From NCBI GenBank assembly GCA_018240685.1, contig JAFEFG010000042.1:1-38217 (forward strand): 38,217 nucleotides of DNA, given 5' to 3'. The notes under the pieces were generated by a model that saw only the letters and a program-made list of their open reading frames with translations, did no database searches and was not told the DNA's origin. Both the position numbers and the translations under genes were made by a program. This DNA comes from Pseudomonadota bacterium. Its GTDB lineage: Bacteria > Pseudomonadota > Alphaproteobacteria > Reyranellales > Reyranellaceae. This document shows, piece after piece, positions 17,603-24,520 of the stretch; the first letter of the stretch is position 1; every line of letters starts with the position of its first letter.

Positions 17603-18064
17603 ATGATTTTGGCGCGTTCGATGATCCTGGCGGTATTGGGCCTGGCGATCGCCGGATGCGCCAACAACAAGAACAACAACTCCCAGCCGACGCCGCGCTA
17701 TGACCTGGTGAAGACGCCGCCGGCCTACCGGAAGACGCCGGAGGGGGCGATCATCGACAATGCCGATGTCCAACTCGATGCCCAGGGCTATCGCATCGAC
17801 AAGAAGGGCAAGCGCATGCGGGAAGTCGATGTCCAGCAGAAGACGGCGGGTGAGGCATCCAACCCCGTCGCCGGTTACTACATCAGCAGCACCGGCACCA
17901 CGGCCTCCGGCAGCGTGATGGCGCCGAGCGTGGGGGCCAACGCGGGTATCGGCGCCGGACCGGGCACGAATGTGATCGTACCGGGCGGCGAGACCCTGCC
18001 GCCGATCCCCAAGCAGCTTGTGCCGACTCCGGGCGAAGGCCCGATGCCGTCCTCGACGCACTGA
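17603..18064 (+). CDS. Small putative lipoprotein of unknown function
   Basis: The 153-residue protein starts with a short hydrophobic signal ending in the lipobox LAIAGC (Cys19), so it is probably lipidated and anchored in the envelope. A polar stretch rich in Asn follows, then a Lys/Tyr-rich region and a low-complexity Gly/Pro/Thr tail with GANAGIGAGPGTN and LPPIPKQLVPTPGEGP. I recognise no domain. GGGGAG lies before the ATG, and a TATGAT at 17547-17552 could be its -10 element. It converges with the LuxR-type gene (59 bp between stops). The 149 bp before it hold no other gene I can support. Confidence 0.75.
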   Translation: MILARSMILAVLGLAIAGCANNKNNNSQPTPRYDLVKTPPAYRKTPEGAIIDNADVQLDAQGYRIDKKGKRMREVDVQQKTAGEASNPVAGYYISSTGTTASGSVMAPSVGANAGIGAGPGTNVIVPGGETLPPIPKQLVPTPGEGPMPSSTH

Positions 18065-18123
18065 CCGGCACCACGCGCGGCACCGCTCTCCCCCCCCGGG
18101 GCTTCCACCTCAAAGGCTTCCCG

Positions 18124-18846
18124 TCAGATCAGGCCGCGGCGGATGGCGAGCGCCACGGCCTGGATCTTGTTGGCCGCGCCCAGCCGGCGCGCGGCGAGCC
18201 CGAGATGGTAGTTCACGGCCGAGGTGCTGATGCCGATCCGTTCGGCGGTCGCCTCGCTGCTCAGGCCCTCGGCCGTCCAGGACAGCACCTCGCGCTGGCG
18301 TGGCGTCAGGTCCGGCGCGTCGTTGCTGCAGTCGCCGCAGGTGAGTTTCACCGCGGCGCGATGGAATTCGGCGGCGAAGACCTGGATCATCTCCTGCCTG
18401 TTCTCGAGGATCTCGTCGACATGGCCGCGCTGCGACACCGACATCGAGAACACGCCGCCGTCGCCGCCGGCACCGGCCGTCGGCACGCCGCACCCTTCGA
18501 GGATGTGGAACTCTGCAGCCTCGTGGAAGACCAGCCGGGCGGCCTTGCCGTGGGGGTCGAGGAAGCCGCGTTGGCCCCAGTAGAAGAACGGGGCGTCCGG
18601 ATTGTGTGAAATCGTCACGACGGGGTCGTAGTATTTGTAGTGCCGGGCGCGGTAGCGCTGCTGCCATTCGTCGGGATAGTCGGACAGCAGGATGTCGCCC
18701 GGCAGTACCGTCCCGGTCGGCGGCCGCAGGAGCAGGTAGGCGAAGTAGTCGCAGGACAGGTGCCGCACGAACAGGCTGGCCGCGTCCCGCAGCTCTTCGA
18801 GGGTGGCGGCGCGACGGGGATCAGGGAGCGGATCGGAAGCCGACAT
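18124..18846 (-). CDS. LuxR-type regulator with autoinducer-binding domain (no luxI in window)
   Basis: The 240-residue protein has an N-terminal autoinducer-binding domain and a C-terminal LuxR helix-turn-helix (about 178-240: LTPRQREVLSWTAEGLSS, then ISTSAVNYHLGLAARRLGA). The residues that contact the acyl-homoserine lactone in TraR are present in order: Trp61 and Tyr65 (W57/Y61 in TraR, same spacing), Asp74-Pro75 (D70/P71), Trp90 (W85, shifted by one) and Gly118. This pattern is that of true AHL receptors, not of the plant-signal subgroup where W57 and Y61 are replaced. No synthase gene is near, so it is a candidate LuxR solo. A Cys pair, CGDC (170-173), lies in the interdomain linker. It is divergent from the ABC operon with 106 bp between start codons, the natural place for its operator. 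Confidence 0.9.
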   Translation of the reverse strand: MSASDPLPDPRRAATLEELRDAASLFVRHLSCDYFAYLLLRPPTGTVLPGDILLSDYPDEWQQRYRARHYKYYDPVVTISHNPDAPFFYWGQRGFLDPHGKAARLVFHEAAEFHILEGCGVPTAGAGGDGGVFSMSVSQRGHVDEILENRQEMIQVFAAEFHRAAVKLTCGDCSNDAPDLTPRQREVLSWTAEGLSSEATAERIGISTSAVNYHLGLAARRLGAANKIQAVALAIRRGLI

Positions 18847-18870
18847 GATTGCCTCACCGCGGGGCTGCGC

Positions 18871-18890
18871 TTTTGTAAACTTTAACAGGT
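18871..18890. promoter_or_regulatory. lux-box-like dyad between the LuxR gene and the ABC operon
   Basis: The 20-mer TTTTGTAAACTTTAACAGGT has the lux-box layout of two 6-base half-sites 8 bases apart. The right half ACAGGT matches the Vibrio fischeri consensus exactly and the left half matches 3 of 6 (TGT), 9 of 12 in all. It is 24 bases from the LuxR start and 62 from the ABC start, in an AT-rich island within GC-rich DNA. Binding by the neighbouring LuxR protein is inferred only. Confidence 0.4.
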
Positions 18891-18952
18891 TATCGGGCGG
18901 TGAAAACTCTTCTAGCCTGAGCGGCTGAACGTCATTTCACGGGGGAGCTGTC

Positions 18953-20197
18953 GTGATTCCGGTTCGTTGGGCCCGCACCGCCGCACTGCTTGTCGCAGCT
19001 GCATTCTTCGGCTTCGCCGCACCCGGCATCGCTGCCGCGGCCACCATCAAGATTGGCGTCCTGGCTCCGCTCACCGGGCCCAGCGCCTCCGACGGCCAGG
19101 AATTCGTCAACGGCGTCAAATGGGCCGTGGACGAGGCCAACGCCGCGGGCGGCGTCGCCGGCTACACCTTCGAGGTCGTGACGGCGGACGTGAAGGACGG
19201 TTCGGCCGCCAACGTCACCAGCGCCGTCGAGCGCCTGGCCCAGACCAGCGGCGTCGAGGTGGTGCTGACGGGCTACGCGGCGCTGTCGATGTTCGAGATC
19301 GACCTCTTCAAGGAATACGGCATTCCCTACCTGTCGGCCGGACCGTCACCCTCGGTGGCGGCCATCATCAGCAAGGCGCCCGACGACTACTGGTGCTGCT
19401 GGTCCTACACCGCGGACTTCGCGGGCTATGCCACCGACCTGCTGCCGGTCGTCAAGGAGTTCGCCCAGCAGGGCAAGATGAACATTGCCGACAAGACGGT
19501 GGCCATCATCTCCTCCGACAATCCCTACTCGAAGAACATCTCCGAGGGCATGAAGAAGGTCTTCGCCGGCGACGGCTGGAAGATCGTCGTCGACGAGATC
19601 GTGCCGTTCGGCGAGGTGGGCGACTGGCGCGCCATCCTGGCCAAGGTCCGCAGCACCAAGCCGAACCTGGTCGTCAACACCGACTACCTGCCCGGCAATT
19701 CGGCGCTGTTCCTGAAGCAGTTCCTGGAGGCACCGACCAACAGCGTCGTGTTCCTGCAATACGCGCCGTCGGTGCCGGAGTTCCTCAAGCTCACAGGGGC
19801 GCAGTCGACCGGCGTGCTGTACGACCTGATCGGCGGGCCGCTCGACACGCCGAAATGGCCGCGCGGTCCCAAGCTGCTCGCCGCCTACAAGCAGCGTTAC
19901 GGCATCGAGAGCGGAGCCTATGGCGTCGGCCTCTACGAGATGACCAACATGTACTTCAATGCCCTCAAGCAGGTCGGCAACCCGAAGGACCACAAGGCGA
20001 TCGGCAAGGCGCTGGGCGGCATGACCGTCGACTCGGTCGCGGGTGTCATCAAGTTCGACCCCAAGACCCATGTGGCGCTGGCCGGCCTCGACTACGTGCC
20101 AACCTCGTTCTGGCAGATCGTCGACGGCAAGCGCGTGCTGGTCGGGCCGGCGAAGTACGCCAACGGCGCGTTCCAGACGCCGCCCTGGATCAAGTGA
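18953..20197 (+). CDS. Periplasmic binding protein of a branched-chain-amino-acid-type (HAAT) ABC importer
   Basis: The 414-residue protein has a signal peptide (cleavage near GIAAAA, residue 28-30) followed by TIKIGVLAPLTGPSASDGQEFVNGV, the standard opening of LivJ/LivK-type periplasmic binding proteins. These bind amino acids, amides, urea or aromatic acids, and the ligand is not predictable by eye. A YWCCW segment near residue 145 is unusual. The GTG start has GGGGGAG 5 bases upstream. It is the first gene of an operon with two ATPases and two permeases, divergent from the LuxR-type regulator. Its stop codon is in the same frame as the next gene, 21 bases before that gene's TTG start. Confidence 0.92.
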   Translation: MIPVRWARTAALLVAAAFFGFAAPGIAAAATIKIGVLAPLTGPSASDGQEFVNGVKWAVDEANAAGGVAGYTFEVVTADVKDGSAANVTSAVERLAQTSGVEVVLTGYAALSMFEIDLFKEYGIPYLSAGPSPSVAAIISKAPDDYWCCWSYTADFAGYATDLLPVVKEFAQQGKMNIADKTVAIISSDNPYSKNISEGMKKVFAGDGWKIVVDEIVPFGEVGDWRAILAKVRSTKPNLVVNTDYLPGNSALFLKQFLEAPTNSVVFLQYAPSVPEFLKLTGAQSTGVLYDLIGGPLDTPKWPRGPKLLAAYKQRYGIESGAYGVGLYEMTNMYFNALKQVGNPKDHKAIGKALGGMTVDSVAGVIKFDPKTHVALAGLDYVPTSFWQIVDGKRVLVGPAKYANGAFQTPPWIK

Positions 20198-20218
20198 CGT
20201 CGCCCTTCGGTCGCAAGC

Positions 20219-20947
20219 TTGGCAGCGGTTCTTGAAGCGCGGGGCCTGTCGAAATCCTTCGGCGGCCTGCAGGCCGTCGCCGATATCGACTTCGCGGTTG
20301 CCGAGGGAGAGGTCCTCGGCATCGCGGGGCCGAACGGCAGCGGCAAGAGTACCCTCTTCAACATCCTGACGAAGGTCCCGTTCGCGGCCGACCGCGGCAC
20401 GGTGCTGCTCGACGGCCGGCCGATCCAGGGTCGGCGGCCGCATGAGATCGCGCGGCTCGGCGTCGCGCGGACGTTCCAGCGCGAGAGCGTGTTCCCGAGC
20501 CTGTCGGCCATCGACAATGTCCTGCTGGCGGCAGAAGGGGCGCGGCGGGGAGGTTTCGCCGCTTGTCTCGCCGCGGCCGAGCAGGCGCTGGACCTCGCGG
20601 GATTTCCGGCCACGCTGCACAACATGCCGGCGGGACAGCTGCCGGTCTTCCTGCGCAAGCTGGTGATGATCGCGTCGGCGCTCGCCCTGCAGCCGCGGGT
20701 GCTGCTTCTGGACGAGCCGGCCTCCAGCCTGACGCCGCAGGAGATCGAGCGCATCCGCGCGCTGATCCTGAAGCTCGTGGGGGCGGGGATGACGATCCTG
20801 CTGATCGAGCACGTGCTGCCGCTGCTGACGGCGGTGTCCGACCGGCTGATGGTGCTGGATCACGGCACGCTGATCGCGAGCGGCCGGCCGGCCGAGGTGA
20901 TCGCCGATCCGGCCGTGATCGAGGCCTATCTGGGGAGGGAGCGGTGA
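20219..20947 (+). CDS. HAAT-type ABC ATPase, LivG-like, with degenerate signature motif
   Basis: The 242-residue ATPase has Walker A GPNGSGKST (37-45), Q-loop Gln88, Walker B LLLDEP (162-167) and H-loop His198. In LivG proteins the signature region reads about LSYGQQRRLEIA; here it is MPAGQLPVFLRKLVMIA (136-152), with two extra residues and no LSxGQ. In a LivG/LivF heterodimer this would spoil one of the two ATP sites. The start is inferred as TTG at 20219: the frame is closed by the preceding gene's stop at 20195-20197 and no ATG or GTG is available before the conserved start. No Shine-Dalgarno is seen, so translation is probably coupled to the binding-protein gene. The next gene overlaps by 4 bases. 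Confidence 0.88.
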   Translation: MAAVLEARGLSKSFGGLQAVADIDFAVAEGEVLGIAGPNGSGKSTLFNILTKVPFAADRGTVLLDGRPIQGRRPHEIARLGVARTFQRESVFPSLSAIDNVLLAAEGARRGGFAACLAAAEQALDLAGFPATLHNMPAGQLPVFLRKLVMIASALALQPRVLLLDEPASSLTPQEIERIRALILKLVGAGMTILLIEHVLPLLTAVSDRLMVLDHGTLIASGRPAEVIADPAVIEAYLGRER

Positions 20948-21723
20948 GCGCCCTCCTCAAGGTCGAGCGGCTGAGCGGCGGCTACGAGCCGGTCCAGATC
21001 TTCAAGGACGTCGATCTCGAGGTCGAGCATGGCGCCTGCGCCGGCCTGTTCGGCCCCAACGGCCATGGCAAGACGACCCTTCTGCGCACGATCAGCGGCC
21101 TGATCGATCCGTGGTCGGGAAACATCCTCTTCGACGGCGTCCAGCTCAATACGCCGGGCGAGCGGCGCACGCGCCGGTCGCGCAACCTCAACTACGACAT
21201 CCTGGTGCGCCGGCGCATGGATCCCAAGAAGGTGGCGCGTGCCGGCCTCATCCATGTCGCCCAGGGCTCGCCGCTGTTTCCCGAGCTCACCGTCGCCGAG
21301 ACCCTGTCGATCGCGCCGGCGGCGGCGCGGGGCGGGGGGCGCCCGTCCGATCCCGAACTGCCCTTCACGCTCTTCCCGCAGCTGAAGGAGCGTCGCCAGT
21401 CGAAGGCACGGTTCCTGTCCGGCGGCGAGCGGCAGATGCTGGCGATCGCCTGCGGGATGCTGGCGGCGCCGCGCCTTCTCATCCTCGACGAGCCGACGCT
21501 CGGCCTCTCGCCCAAGCTGCGCCTGGAGCTTGCGGACGCGGTCCATGCGATCCGCGGGGCCGGCGTTCCCATCATCCTCGTCGACCAGGACGTCGGCTTC
21601 CTGCGCGACCTCGTCGACAAGCTGCATGTCTTCGACCACGGCTCGATCTCGCGGGTCCTGCCGCGGGCCGACATCCCCGACCACGAAACCCTGATGGCCG
21701 ATCTGTTCGGCAAGGCGCACTGA
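20944..21723 (+). CDS. HAAT-type ABC ATPase, LivF-like
   Basis: The GTG start overlaps the previous stop (GTGA) and has GGGAGG upstream. The 259-residue ATPase shows Walker A GPNGHGKTT (37-45), Q-loop Gln107 in HVAQGSPLFPELTV, an intact signature LSGGERQML (158-166) and Walker B LLILDEPTLGLSP. Compared with typical LivF, residues about 71-98 (Arg-rich, ending RRRMDPKKVARAG) look like an insertion of roughly 15 residues before the Q-loop. It should pair with the LivG-like subunit on the cytoplasmic face of the permease. The combination gives one canonical and one degenerate ATP site. Confidence 0.9.
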   Translation: MSALLKVERLSGGYEPVQIFKDVDLEVEHGACAGLFGPNGHGKTTLLRTISGLIDPWSGNILFDGVQLNTPGERRTRRSRNLNYDILVRRRMDPKKVARAGLIHVAQGSPLFPELTVAETLSIAPAAARGGGRPSDPELPFTLFPQLKERRQSKARFLSGGERQMLAIACGMLAAPRLLILDEPTLGLSPKLRLELADAVHAIRGAGVPIILVDQDVGFLRDLVDKLHVFDHGSISRVLPRADIPDHETLMADLFGKAH

Positions 21724-21725
21724 GC

Positions 21726-22613
21726 ATGGATCTGCCGACCCTGATCTCCATCCTGCAGAGCGGCCTCGCACTCGGCGTGCTCTATGCGCTGATGGCTTTC
21801 GGGCTGGCGATCGTCTGGACGACGCTCGGCATCTTCAACTTCGCCCATGGCGCCTTCATCGCCGCGGGCGCCTATCTGGCGTGGCAGTTCGGCAATGCGG
21901 CCGCCTTCGGCCTCGGCTACTGGGCGGGCGCGGTCCTCGCGGTGGCCGCGATGTTCGTGATCGGTGCGGTGGTGCAGCTCCTGCTGGTGAGGCCGTTCGA
22001 GCGTCATCGCGACATCGTGCTGCTGACGGTGATCACGACGCTCGCCGGCGCCACCATCATCACGAACCTGCTCAACGTGATCTGGGGCCCGCGCATGAAG
22101 CAGATCGAGCCGGCGCTCGACGGCGAGATCGTGTTCGGGCTGGTGCATATGCGCAGCCAGGAAGCGGTGATGATCGCCGTGGTCGCCGTCACGCTCTTCG
22201 CGCTCGGCTGGTTCCTGCTGCGCACGCCGCTCGGCCGTTCCATGCGCGCCGTGGCCCAGAACCGCGAGGCGGCGCAGCTGATGGGGCTCGACGTGCGGCT
22301 CCTCTATGCGCTGACCTTCGGCCTTGCCGCCGCGGTCGCCGGCCTCGCCGGCGTCTTCATCGGCTCGATCCGCTTCATGAGCCCGACCATGGGCGACGAT
22401 CCCCTGCAGAAGGCGCTGGTCGTCGTCATCCTGGGCGGCGTCGCGCGCTTCACCTCGTCGGTCTATGCCGCCTTCGCGGTGGGCATCATCGAGGCCTTCT
22501 CGACCTACTTCGTCGGCCTCTACTGGACGCCGGCCGTGCTGTTCGGCCTCATGATCCTGGTGCTGATCGTCAAGCCCGAGGGGCTGTTCGGGCGCCGTCA
22601 GAGGTCGGTCTGA
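21726..22613 (+). CDS. HAAT-type ABC permease, LivH-like
   Basis: The 295-residue membrane protein is a LivH-type permease: LQSGLALGVLYALMAFGLAI at the N-terminus, then the family's GIFNFAHGAFIAAGAYLAW, and further on RSMRAVAQNREAAQLMGLDV, the cytoplasmic coupling loop. The last part (ALVVVILGGVARFTSSVYAA) and VKPEGLFGRR at the C-terminus are also typical. About eight helices are expected. It begins 2 bp after the LivF-like gene, and its TGA overlaps the ATG of the next gene, so all are one transcript. It forms the import channel with the LivM half of the following fusion protein. Confidence 0.93.
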   Translation: MDLPTLISILQSGLALGVLYALMAFGLAIVWTTLGIFNFAHGAFIAAGAYLAWQFGNAAAFGLGYWAGAVLAVAAMFVIGAVVQLLLVRPFERHRDIVLLTVITTLAGATIITNLLNVIWGPRMKQIEPALDGEIVFGLVHMRSQEAVMIAVVAVTLFALGWFLLRTPLGRSMRAVAQNREAAQLMGLDVRLLYALTFGLAAAVAGLAGVFIGSIRFMSPTMGDDPLQKALVVVILGGVARFTSSVYAAFAVGIIEAFSTYFVGLYWTPAVLFGLMILVLIVKPEGLFGRRQRSV

Positions 22614-24520
22614 TGCGCTACGATCCGCCGTTCCATCGCACCAACGGGTTGCGGCCCGCCGTCGCGATCCTGGCGATCCTGATCGGCCTGCCGTTCGTCG
22701 TCGTCGATCCCTACACGCGCCACCTGCTGGTCCTGTCGTTCATCTTCGCCACGGTCGCGGCGAGCTGGGACCTGAGCCTGGGCTTCGGCGGCCTGTTCAA
22801 CTTCGCGCACGGCGCCCTGTTCGCGGTGGGGCTCTATACCTTCGCGCTCACCGTGAAGTTCCTCGGCCTGTCGCCGTGGCTCGCGATTGCGCTGGGGGGC
22901 ATCGCGGCGATGGCGGCCGCGGCATTGATCGCGCTGCCGGTGCTGCGGCTCGACGGCATCTACGTGATCCTGGTGACGATCGCCGTGGCGCAGCTCCTCT
23001 ACCAGGTGACGGTCAGCCAGTCGAAGTGGACCGGCGGGACCTCCGGCATCGTGTCGCTGCCGGCACTGCGGATCGCAGGCTACAGCTTCATCCGCGACGG
23101 CAAGATCGGCTACTACTACGCGGCGCTGCTCCTGCTCGTCATGGCGACGGCGTTCCTTTATCTCCTCATCCGCTCGTCGCTGGGGCGCGCCATCGTCGGG
23201 CTGCGCGACCACAAGTACTTCGCCATCGCGCGGGGCGTGTCGGAGGCGCGCACCCGCCTGCTGACCCTGGTGGCGAGTGCGCTGTTCACCGGCATGGCCG
23301 GCGCGTTCTACGGCTCCTATGTCCGCGTGGCCTCGCCCGATGTGTTCGGCCTGGGCTTCCTCACCCTGATCCTGTCGATCCTGCTGGTGGGCGGCGTGGC
23401 GACGCTGTGGGGGCCGATCGCCTCCGCCTTCGTCATGACCTTCCTGTCCGAGGCCATCGTGAGCCTGGGCCCGTGGCGCGAGATCATCATGGGCGTGGTG
23501 ATCGTCCTGGTGGTCTCGTTCTATCCGGGCGGCCTGTGGGCGGCGATCCAGGAGCTGCGCGAGCGCCTCGATGTGCTGCGCACCGGGGTCATGGCCGCCT
23601 GGCGGCGACGGACCGAGCGGGCGGCCCGCATCGCGCGCATGGGCGGGGCGGAGGAGGTCATGATGCAGACGCCCCATGGCGCCATCGCCGTCTCCGACAC
23701 CGGTGGCAACAAGCCGCCGATCCTGTTCCTGCACGGCAATTCCGCCTGCAAGGAGGCCTTTGCCAAGCAGTTTGCGGCGCTGCGCGACGAGTTCCGTCTG
23801 GTCGCCTTCGATCTGCCCGGGCACGGCGTGTCCGACAACGGCGACCCCGAGACGAGCTACAACGTCATCGCCTACGCTGAAGTGGCCGAGGCGGTGATCG
23901 CCGCCCGCGGCCTGCATCGGCCGGTCGTCTTCGGCTGGTCGCTGGGCGGCTATGTCGGCCTCGAGCTCGCGGCGCGCGCCAGGGCTCCCCTTGCCGGCCT
24001 CGCGATCTGCGGGACGTCACCGCTGGCGGTCGTGCCCGACGATTTCGCCGCCGGCTACGATGCCTCGTCGCATCTGATCCTGGCCAGCAAGCAGTACTTC
24101 ACGCGCGCCGAGGCCGCCGCCTACGCCGGCTCCGCGACCGCGCCCAGGTCGGCCGAGAGCCTTTATCTCCATCACAATCTTCCGCGCACCGACGGCCGCG
24201 CGCGCGCCTACATGATGACCAAGCTTCCCGTGGTCAACTGGCCGCGCCAGATGCGCATGCTGCGCGAGGGCAAACTGCCGTTCGCGATCATCGACGGCGC
24301 CGACGATCCGTTCCTCAACCACAATTATCTGCTGGAGTTGTGCCGGTCCGCCGGATGGTCGCATCCGTTGATCAACATCCCAAAGGGCAAGCACGCGCCG
24401 TTCTTCAATACGCCGGAGGCCTTCGACACGGTCTTCGTCGCCTTCTGCCGCCGTGCGCTGGCGGCGGCAGAAGAACGGGAGCCGGCGGCCGCTACTCGAT
24501 CCGCACGCCCGCAGCCTTGA
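22613..24520 (+). CDS. Fusion: LivM-type ABC permease plus AidH-like alpha/beta-hydrolase
   Basis: A single 635-codon frame joins two proteins. Residues 1 to about 310 are a LivM permease (SLGFGGLFNFAHGALFAVGLY, GRAIVGLRDHKYFAIARGVS, ending FYPGGLWAAIQEL). Residues about 311-347 are a basic linker, which should be cytoplasmic. From about 350 to 620 is an alpha/beta-hydrolase: LHGNS (Asn376 in the oxyanion loop), DLPGHGVSD, nucleophile elbow FGWSLGG (Ser443), acid Asp565 in GADDPF and base His594 in GKHAPF. Aligned by memory to AidH, an AHL lactonase of Ochrobactrum, these match N33, S102, E219 and H248; Tyr504 matches Y160, and RTDGRAR is identical. The hydrolase would thus sit on the inner face of the import channel. 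The end overlaps the convergent TctC gene by 29 bp. A lost stop codon between two genes is the alternative origin. Confidence 0.9.
   Translation: MRYDPPFHRTNGLRPAVAILAILIGLPFVVVDPYTRHLLVLSFIFATVAASWDLSLGFGGLFNFAHGALFAVGLYTFALTVKFLGLSPWLAIALGGIAAMAAAALIALPVLRLDGIYVILVTIAVAQLLYQVTVSQSKWTGGTSGIVSLPALRIAGYSFIRDGKIGYYYAALLLLVMATAFLYLLIRSSLGRAIVGLRDHKYFAIARGVSEARTRLLTLVASALFTGMAGAFYGSYVRVASPDVFGLGFLTLILSILLVGGVATLWGPIASAFVMTFLSEAIVSLGPWREIIMGVVIVLVVSFYPGGLWAAIQELRERLDVLRTGVMAAWRRRTERAARIARMGGAEEVMMQTPHGAIAVSDTGGNKPPILFLHGNSACKEAFAKQFAALRDEFRLVAFDLPGHGVSDNGDPETSYNVIAYAEVAEAVIAARGLHRPVVFGWSLGGYVGLELAARARAPLAGLAICGTSPLAVVPDDFAAGYDASSHLILASKQYFTRAEAAAYAGSATAPRSAESLYLHHNLPRTDGRARAYMMTKLPVVNWPRQMRMLREGKLPFAIIDGADDPFLNHNYLLELCRSAGWSHPLINIPKGKHAPFFNTPEAFDTVFVAFCRRALAAAEEREPAAATRSARPQP
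23650..23665 (+). promoter_or_regulatory. Internal ribosome binding site and double ATG inside the fusion gene
   Basis: GGAGGAGG at 23650-23657 precedes in-frame ATGs at 23660 and 23663 (Met350 and Met351 of the fusion). With GGAGG at 23650-23654 the spacing to the first ATG is 5 bases. Starting there would give a free 286-residue hydrolase beginning MMQTPHG, where AidH-type enzymes normally begin. This suggests that both a fused and a free hydrolase can be made, or that the hydrolase was once a separate gene. Confidence 0.5.

Noticed and set aside
18847..18952. LuxR protein as a plant-signal (OryR/PsoR-type) solo
   Set aside because: In that subgroup the residues equivalent to W57 and Y61 are replaced; here both are kept (Trp61, Tyr65), which favours AHL-type ligands.
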